In this document: one piece after another, positions 24,536 to 28,855 of the stretch
Numbering within the stretch: the first letter of the stretch is position 1
Layout of the letters: each line of letters starts with the position of its first letter
Source: an uncultured Collinsella sp.
GTDB taxonomy: Bacteria; Actinomycetota; Coriobacteriia; Coriobacteriales; Coriobacteriaceae
Length of the DNA: 28,855 nt
Assembly (NCBI GenBank): GCA_958403205.1
Contig: CATXWM010000025.1
Coordinates: 1 to 28,855, forward strand
Direction: 5' to 3'
Notes under the pieces: model-generated
What the model was told of the DNA's origin: nothing
The model's input: the letters and a program-made list of their open reading frames with translations, nothing else
The model's database searches: none
Translations under genes and position numbers: made by a program

Positions 24536-25006
24536 GTGAAATACACCGTCGTTTGCGTCGGTAAGCTCAAGGAGCGCTTTTGGAAGGACGCGTGCGCTGA
24601 GTACACCAAGCGCCTGGGCGCCTATGCCAAGGTGGATATCCGCGAGGTGGCCGATATCGACCCGGCCAAGGCGGGCGGTGTGGATGCCGCGCGTGACAAG
24701 GAGGGGGCGGCGATTCTTGCTGCATTGCCGTCTCGAGCGCATGTGATCCTGCTGGCCATTGAGGGCAAAGAGCGCTCGAGCGAGGAGTTTTCGGCGCGGC
24801 TCGATGATCTTATGCTGCGTGGTAACAGCGACATCGCCTTTGTGATTGGCGGATCGGACGGCGTGAGCGATGACGTGCGCGCACGAGCCGACGAGATGCT
24901 CAGCTTTGGACGCATTACCTTGCCGCATAACTTGGCGCGCGTGGTACTGCTTGAGCAGATTTACCGTGCCTGCAAGATCAGTCGTGGCGAGCCGTATCAC
25001 AAATAG
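24536..25006 (+). CDS. rlmH: 23S rRNA pseudouridine1915-N3-methyltransferase RlmH
   Basis: RlmH is a SPOUT-class methyltransferase that modifies pseudouridine 1915 in the 70S ribosome. The 156-aa protein has the family's usual length, the knot motifs FVIGGSDGVS and LSFGRITLPHNLARVVL, and a C-terminus ending EPYHK. The start is GTG 24536, with AAGGAG in the tail of the preceding gene. Confidence 0.96.
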   Translation: MKYTVVCVGKLKERFWKDACAEYTKRLGAYAKVDIREVADIDPAKAGGVDAARDKEGAAILAALPSRAHVILLAIEGKERSSEEFSARLDDLMLRGNSDIAFVIGGSDGVSDDVRARADEMLSFGRITLPHNLARVVLLEQIYRACKISRGEPYHK

Positions 25007-25079
25007 GTCGGCAATACGAAACAATGGCGTGGGACAATAGCTTTCGTTTTGAAGAGCGTGTCTGAGAGGACTATGAGAT

Positions 25080-25850
25080 ATGAAGATTGGGTTTGTCGGT
25101 TTTGGCAATATGGCGAGCGCTATGGCCGATGGCTGGATCGCTGCCGGTGTAGCTGCGAGCGACATGTGCGCCTGCGCGGGTCGCTACGACGCACTGGTTG
25201 AGCGCTGCGAGGCGCGCGGCATGGTCGCCTGCCACGATGCCGCCGAGGTTGTCGCCGCATCCGATATCGTGGTCGCTGCGGTCAAACCGTACATGATCGA
25301 GAAGGTATTCGCCCCGCTCAAGGATGCTCTTGCCAAAAAGGTCGTTCTGTCGGTTGCCTGGACCTGGGACAGTGCCAAGTGGGAGCAGGTCCTGCCGGGC
25401 GTCGCACATGTCTCGACGGTGCCCAACACACCGGTTTCGGTGGGCGAGGGCGTCATCGCTTGCGAGAAGGCTTCCACGCTTAGTGATGAGCAGAGCGCAG
25501 TGGTGCTTGATCTGCTTGGCAAGCTCGGTGCGGTGGTCGAGCTCGATACGAGCCTGCTGTTCGTGGGCGGCACGGTGGGTGGTTGCGCTCCGGCATTTGT
25601 CGCCATGGCAATCGAGGCCCTGGGCGATGCGGCGGTCAAGCACGGTATCCCGCGTGCCGATGCCTATCGCATTGTGAGCCAGATGGTGCTGGGTACGGCA
25701 AAGCTGCAGCTTGCAACTGGCCAGCATCCTGCGGCGATGAAGGATGCCGTATGCTCGCCCGGTGGTGCCACCATCAAGGGCGTCGTTGCGCTCGAGGACG
25801 CCGGCATGCGCAGCGCCCTGGTCAAGGCAATCGACGCAACTCTCCAGTAA
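25080..25850 (+). CDS. proC: Pyrroline-5-carboxylate reductase
   Basis: ProC reduces 1-pyrroline-5-carboxylate to proline using NAD(P)H, the last step of proline synthesis. The 256-aa protein has the N-terminal Rossmann motif GFVGFGNMASAM, the VKPYMI segment, PNTPVSVGEG, and the C-terminal dimerisation signature (VCSPGGATIKGV). AGAGGA lies upstream. The stop codon overlaps the first twin-repeat copy. Confidence 0.95.
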   Translation: MKIGFVGFGNMASAMADGWIAAGVAASDMCACAGRYDALVERCEARGMVACHDAAEVVAASDIVVAAVKPYMIEKVFAPLKDALAKKVVLSVAWTWDSAKWEQVLPGVAHVSTVPNTPVSVGEGVIACEKASTLSDEQSAVVLDLLGKLGAVVELDTSLLFVGGTVGGCAPAFVAMAIEALGDAAVKHGIPRADAYRIVSQMVLGTAKLQLATGQHPAAMKDAVCSPGGATIKGVVALEDAGMRSALVKAIDATLQ

Positions 25851-26006
25851 AACCGACCAAAAAAGACAGGTTTATTTTGGCAGGTATTTTCTGCGGTTTT
25901 GTCCTTTTAGCGAAAAGCGCCCCGCAACCGGATCGTTACCGGTTGCGGGGCGCTTGCGTTTGCCCAGATAAAACCGACCAAAATAAACCTGTCCCTTTTG
26001 GCAGGT
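25849..26006. repeat. Twin 37-bp repeats with opposite cores flanking a hairpin
   Basis: Copy 1 (25849-25885) and copy 2 (25970-26006) share identical left parts (AAAACCGACCAAAA) and right parts (TTTTGGCAGGT). Their central 12 bp are inverted relative to each other over 10 bases (GACAGGTTTA versus TAAACCTGTC). The copies overlap the stop codons of proC and of the convergent small gene. Between them lies a 17-bp hairpin. Confidence 0.9.
25915..25955. terminator. Convergent terminator-like hairpin
   Basis: A perfect 17-bp stem (25915-25931 with 25939-25955) has the 7-nt loop ATCGTTA. On the minus strand a CTTTTCG tract follows; on the plus strand the tail is weak. It separates proC from the convergent small gene. 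Confidence 0.75.
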
Positions 26007-26179
26007 TAGTCCCAGAAGCTGTCTTCCTCATCCTCGGACTTGGGTCCGCGGTCGACGTACATCTTATGGGTACGCTTCTCCATTACAAAGGCAAGAATCG
26101 CAAATAACAGGATGCCGCCGGCGAAAAGGATGGCAAAACCGGTGCGGGTGCCAAACAAAAAGGAAAAAACTGCGTCCAT
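26006..26179 (-). CDS. Small membrane protein (57 aa)
   Basis: The frame encodes a short N-terminus, one membrane helix (about residues 14-33, FAILFAGGILLFAILAFV) and a charged tail ending in acidic residues and SFWD. The start is ATG (26177-26179); the ribosome site (AAGG) is weak. It is transcribed convergently with proC and divergently from serS. The function is unknown; coding is supported by the sharp membrane and charge pattern. Confidence 0.65.
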   Translation of the reverse strand: MDAVFSFLFGTRTGFAILFAGGILLFAILAFVMEKRTHKMYVDRGPKSEDEEDSFWD

Positions 26180-26203
26180 TGGGTGCCTTCTTGCGTAGTT
26201 GAG

Positions 26204-26233
26204 TTGGGTCGTAAACGCTCATAAGTATATACT
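26204..26233 (+). promoter_or_regulatory. serS promoter with palindromic -10
   Basis: TTGGGT (26204-26209) lies 16 bp before TATATA (26226-26231), or 18 bp before TATACT (26228-26233). The -10 sits in the perfect palindrome AGTATATACT (26224-26233), which also gives TATACT on the minus strand for the small gene. Confidence 0.45.
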
Positions 26234-26290
26234 TGCCCATACATGTACAAGGTTGCAACCTAAATGGAATGTATATCGCCGGAGGATCTA

Positions 26291-27574
26291 ATGCTTGATA
26301 TCAAGTTTGTTCGCGAGAATCCCGATGCCATCGATGTCGCCATGGCTAACCGCCAGACGTCTTGGGATCGCGAGAAGTTCTTTGAGCTCGACGACGAGCG
26401 CCGTGCCGTCATCACCGAGGTCGAGGAACTCCAGGCTACGCGCAATGCCGAGTCCAAGAAGATCGGCGCCCTGATGAAGGAGGGCAAGAAGGAGGAGGCC
26501 GAGGCCGCCAAGGAGGCCGTGCGCGCCGTCAACGAGAAGATTGACGGTCTGGCCGAGCGTCGTACTGCCCTCGAGCAGGAGCAGTACGACTTCATGGCTC
26601 ACCTGCCCAACATTCCTTGCGAGGCCACGCCGTACGGCAAGGACGAGGACGAGAACATCGAGCGTCGCCGCTGGGGCACCCCGCGCGAGTTCGACTTCGA
26701 CTTTAAGCCGCACTGGGATCTGGGCACCGACCTCGACATTCTTGACTTCGAGCGCGGCAACAAGCTCTCCGGCAGCCGTTTCACCGTTCTCGGTGGCGCC
26801 GGTGCCCGCCTGGAGCGTGCCCTCATCAACTTCTTCCTCGATACGCACACCAGCCGTGGCTTCAAGGAGTGGTGGCCGCCTATCGTCGTCAAGCGTCAGA
26901 CCATGTTTGGCACGGGCCAGCTGCCCAAGTTCGAGAACGACGCCTATCACGTCTCGGGCGACAACTTCCTGATCCCCACCGCCGAGGTCGTGCTTACCAA
27001 CCTGCACGCCGGCGAGGTCCTCGATGCCGACACCCTGCCGCGCCGCTACACCGCCTTCACCCCCTGCTTCCGCGAGGAGGCCGGTTCCGCCGGTCGCGAC
27101 ACCCGCGGCATCATCCGTCAGCACGAGTTCGACAAGGTCGAGATGGTCAAGTTCGCTAAGCCGGAGGAGTCCGACGAGGAGCTCGAGAGCATGACCGCCG
27201 AGGCCGAGTACCTGCTGCAGCAGCTGGGCCTTCCGTATCGCGTGATTAGCCTGTGCACCGGCGACTTGGGCTTCTCTGCCCGTCAGACCTACGACGTCGA
27301 GGTTTGGCTGCCGAGCTACAACGCCTACAAGGAGATCAGCTCCTGCTCCAACTGCGGTGACTTCCAGGCTCGCCGCGCCAACATCAAGTATCGCGACCCC
27401 GAGAACTTCAAGGGTTCGCGCTACCTGCACACCCTCAATGGTTCCGGCCTGCCGGCCGGCCGCACCATGGCCGCCATTCTGGAGAACTACCAGAACGCCG
27501 ACGGCACCATCACGATTCCCGAGGTTCTGCGTCCTTACATGGGCGGCCTCGAGAAGATCGAGCCGGTCGCGTAA
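26291..27574 (+). CDS. serS: Seryl-tRNA synthetase
   Basis: This class II enzyme charges tRNA-Ser (and tRNA-Sec where present). The 427-aa protein has the N-terminal coiled-coil arm that grips the tRNA (about 30-105), motif 2 (FREEAGSAGRDTRG, near residue 262) and motif 3 (GSGLPAGRTMAAILEN, near 382). ATG 26291 has GGAGG at 5-nt spacing; an upstream in-frame ATG at 26264 is unlikely. Confidence 0.97.
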   Translation: MLDIKFVRENPDAIDVAMANRQTSWDREKFFELDDERRAVITEVEELQATRNAESKKIGALMKEGKKEEAEAAKEAVRAVNEKIDGLAERRTALEQEQYDFMAHLPNIPCEATPYGKDEDENIERRRWGTPREFDFDFKPHWDLGTDLDILDFERGNKLSGSRFTVLGGAGARLERALINFFLDTHTSRGFKEWWPPIVVKRQTMFGTGQLPKFENDAYHVSGDNFLIPTAEVVLTNLHAGEVLDADTLPRRYTAFTPCFREEAGSAGRDTRGIIRQHEFDKVEMVKFAKPEESDEELESMTAEAEYLLQQLGLPYRVISLCTGDLGFSARQTYDVEVWLPSYNAYKEISSCSNCGDFQARRANIKYRDPENFKGSRYLHTLNGSGLPAGRTMAAILENYQNADGTITIPEVLRPYMGGLEKIEPVA

Positions 27575-27597
27575 CTTGCCTGCATAGGGGATATGCA

Positions 27598-27627
27598 AGG
27601 GCGCTCCTTCGGGGGCGCCCTATTTCG
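27598..27627 (+). terminator. serS terminator
   Basis: A 10-bp stem with one G-U pair (27598-27607 with 27612-27621) and a TTCG loop is followed by a weak T-rich tail (TATTTC). Confidence 0.75.
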
Positions 27628-27674
27628 TGCGTAGGTCCATACCATGCCGTGCGGACAGCTCAATAGAAAACACA

Positions 27675-27688
27675 CGAACAACTGTTCT
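27675..27688. promoter_or_regulatory. Candidate LexA (SOS) box
   Basis: CGAACAACTGTTCT fits the Gram-positive SOS-box pattern CGAAC-N4-GTTC. It overlaps a possible -35 (TTCTGT, 27685-27690) paired with TATGCT (27709-27714) 60 bp upstream of the next gene. Confidence 0.4.
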
Positions 27689-27747
27689 GTATACAGCCAT
27701 CTACCTGCTATGCTTTTGCTAAATAAGAGCGAGAGAAAGGGGACGCG

Positions 27748-28125
27748 ATGGAGCTGTTTGATGATCGGGTGGTTTTGTTTGAGAGCGACGAGGGCGGGGA
27801 GTACCTGCTTGTAACGTGTGAGCCGTCTGGCATGGGTGGCCTGGTGCTTCGGCAGACGAGTGAGGGTCCGTTGACCCAATGGTGCTTTGAGGAGTCGCCG
27901 CATGTGGTCGAGACCTTTGTGACGCACGAGGGGCTTGTGGCGCTGGAGCACTTCTATGGAGTTGGGACTTCCAACCAGGTCGCGCGCATGCTGAGCATCT
28001 CGTTTGCCGATTATGATTGCGCCCAGCGGGTGAGATCGCTCCTGAGAGAACTTGATGCCAAGTTTGACGTGATCGAAAAGCCAATCAATCGTACGGGGAA
28101 CGGCGGTATATGCGGAGCAGCATGA
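27748..28125 (+). CDS. Hypothetical protein (125 aa)
   Basis: The product is acidic, with no signal peptide or membrane helix, and probably cytosolic. The N-terminal half looks beta-rich (VVLFESDEGGEYLLVTCE) and the C-terminal half helical. I do not recognise the family. The ATG follows a GGGGA ribosome site. Its promoter region contains a possible LexA box. Confidence 0.7.
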   Translation: MELFDDRVVLFESDEGGEYLLVTCEPSGMGGLVLRQTSEGPLTQWCFEESPHVVETFVTHEGLVALEHFYGVGTSNQVARMLSISFADYDCAQRVRSLLRELDAKFDVIEKPINRTGNGGICGAA

Positions 28126-28161
28126 CAAAACTGCGTTCCACAAAAAAGTTTGAGATTGTGC

Positions 28162-28190
28162 TTGACTCCAATAAGCTAAAGTGGTTTTAT
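28162..28190 (+). promoter_or_regulatory. Promoter of tRNA-Arg copy 1
   Basis: TTGACT (28162-28167) and TTTTAT (28185-28190) are 17 bp apart, 12 bp before the tRNA. Confidence 0.65.
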
Positions 28191-28202
28191 ATGTCTTGCG
28201 CT

Positions 28203-28276
28203 GCGGCGTTACCTCAGCTGGATAGAGGGTCTGACTACGAATCAGAACGTCATAGGTTCGAATCCTATACGCCGCA
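28203..28276 (+). tRNA. tRNA-Arg (ACG), copy 1
   Basis: The acceptor stem GCGGCGT/ACGCCGC is perfect, the anticodon is ACG (read as ICG), the T-arm is ATAGG-TTCGAAT-CCTAT, and CCA is encoded (28277-28279). Its 3' end is duplicated at 28450. Confidence 0.96.
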
Positions 28277-28554
28277 CCAATTGAAATCGAAAGCCTCCGG
28301 CAACGGGGGCTTTTCTTTTACGTCGGCACTGCATGGATTCGAACCTCGGTCGAGGCGCGGGCGTAAAGAAAACGCGGAGCGTTTTAGCCCGCGGGCGAGC
28401 ACGCCGGCAGACGGGCGAAGCCGGTGCGGATCCGCGAAGCGGATGCGCGGAATCCTATACGCCGCACCAATCGAAATCGAAAGCCTCCGGCAACGGGGGC
28501 TTTTCTTTTATGCCGCCGCTGCATGGATTCGAACCTCAGTCGAGGCGCGAGCGT
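28260..28554. repeat. Tandem tRNA-Arg 3'-end element, one and a half units
   Basis: Unit 1 is 28260-28449 and unit 2 begins at 28450 (period 190); the first 61 bp differ at one base. Each unit then has a segment antisense to the T-arm (12 nt, 28335-28346 against 28254-28265; again at about 28525). Unit 2 breaks off at about 28554. Unit 1 carries the stems 28369-28375 with 28379-28385 and 28430-28435 with 28439-28444, matching the tRNA-Leu element. Confidence 0.9.
28291..28319 (+). terminator. tRNA-Arg copy 1 terminator
   Basis: The stem AAGCCTCCG/CGGGGGCTT (28291-28299 with 28304-28312, one G-U) has a GCAA loop and a T-rich tail. An identical copy lies at 28481-28509. Confidence 0.87.
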
Positions 28555-28591
28555 CTTAATCATCACTTCGTAAAATTTTCCAAATTGTCGC

Positions 28592-28620
28592 TTGACCCAT
28601 CGAGGGGTCACGTGCATAAT
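28592..28620 (+). promoter_or_regulatory. Promoter of tRNA-Arg copy 2
   Basis: TTGACC (28592-28597) and CATAAT (28615-28620) are exactly 17 bp apart. The TGACCC...GGGTCA palindrome (28593-28609) lies over the -35 and spacer. Confidence 0.75.
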
Positions 28621-28632
28621 AATCCGTGCGTT

Positions 28633-28706
28633 GCGGCGTTACCTCAGCTGGATAGAGGGTCTGACTACGAATCAGAACGTCATAGGTTCGAATCCTATAC
28701 GCCGCA
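28633..28706 (+). tRNA. tRNA-Arg (ACG), copy 2
   Basis: Identical to copy 1 over the whole gene, CCA included (28707-28709), but with a different promoter and no 3'-end element after it. Confidence 0.96.
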
Positions 28707-28719
28707 CCAATTGAATTTT

Positions 28720-28747
28720 AAAGCCTCCGGTAACGGAGGCTTTTCTT
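28720..28747 (+). terminator. tRNA-Arg copy 2 terminator
   Basis: A perfect stem (28720-28729 with 28734-28743) has a GTAA loop and a T-rich tail. Confidence 0.88.
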
Positions 28748-28805
28748 ATATCGCGATGCGTCGAAGATCGCATCAAGTGGTCAAAATGAGTAAAAATCAA
28801 ATTGG

Positions 28806-28855
28806 TTGATTTCCGATCTCAGCCGAACACATTGAGCAAATAGGCCGTTCCCGCA
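28806..28855. repeat. Right copy of 50-bp terminal inverted repeat
   Basis: Exact reverse complement of 3-52; it runs off the end of the contig. Confidence 0.9.

Noticed and set aside
23339..25165. 608-aa open frame antisense to the SPFH gene and rlmH
   Set aside because: Spans two known genes and tRNA-element sequence; no coding evidence.
23284..28554. CRISPR array
   Set aside because: The repeats are few, 60-70 bp long, tied to tRNA ends, and lack regular spacers or cas genes.
28110..28809. Open frames of 149-158 aa across the tRNA-Arg repeats
   Set aside because: They run through two tRNA genes and the repeat unit; not real proteins.

Overview
The window looks like an intact contig from a high-GC, Gram-positive gut actinobacterium of the class Coriobacteriia, most like Collinsella. 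I infer this from the GC-rich codon use, protein styles and Tad pilus layout without an outer-membrane secretin; no database was searched. Most of it is chromosomal: pyk, a Ca2+-type P-ATPase, rsgA, rsmI, metG, rsmA, tatD, rlmH, proC, serS and four tRNA genes. Both ends carry the same 50-bp sequence in inverted orientation (3-52 and 28806-28855), so the contig probably stops in two copies of one genomic repeat.

Layout. 1-524: gene-free, with a 21-bp inverted repeat and the pyk terminator. 525-5108: pyk (-) divergent from a P-type ATPase (+) whose leader folds over its own ribosome binding site. 5109-6783: intergenic hairpins around rsgA. 6784-16382: a tightly overlapping Tad/Flp pilus operon (cpaB, cpaE/tadZ, cpaF/tadA, tadB, tadC, flp, three TadE-like pseudopilins, a TadG-like protein, an unknown membrane protein and a DUF192 protein). 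tadB has a frameshift, and one TadE-like gene has no normal start in frame. 16401-16992: a toxin-antitoxin-like pair whose toxin frame is broken at an A7 run. 17068-17438: tRNA-Phe with a duplicated 3' end. 17681-19627: a GH5-like protein lacking the usual acid/base Glu, then rsmI. 19697-23171: metG, rsmA and tatD. 23175-23535: tRNA-Leu with a duplicated 3' end. 23591-25850: an SPFH protein, rlmH and proC. 25849-26006: a twin repeat. 26006-27574: a 57-aa membrane protein (-) and serS (+). 27675-28125: a possible LexA-controlled small gene. 28162-28747: two identical tRNA-Arg genes, the first with a duplicated 3' end.

The most unusual feature is a small element found after three different tRNA genes (Phe, Leu, Arg). 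In each case the tRNA 3' end plus its terminator is repeated 186, 189 or 190 bp downstream. Between the copies lies a segment that starts with a sequence antisense to that same tRNA's T-arm and continues with GC-rich hairpins. The Leu and Arg segments are nearly identical over about 90 bp. This looks like a tRNA-3'-end-targeting mini-element or satellite repeat. Other observations worth checking are the switch-like ATPase leader, the twin repeats with inverted cores after proC, and the broken frames in the pilus operon and the toxin gene.
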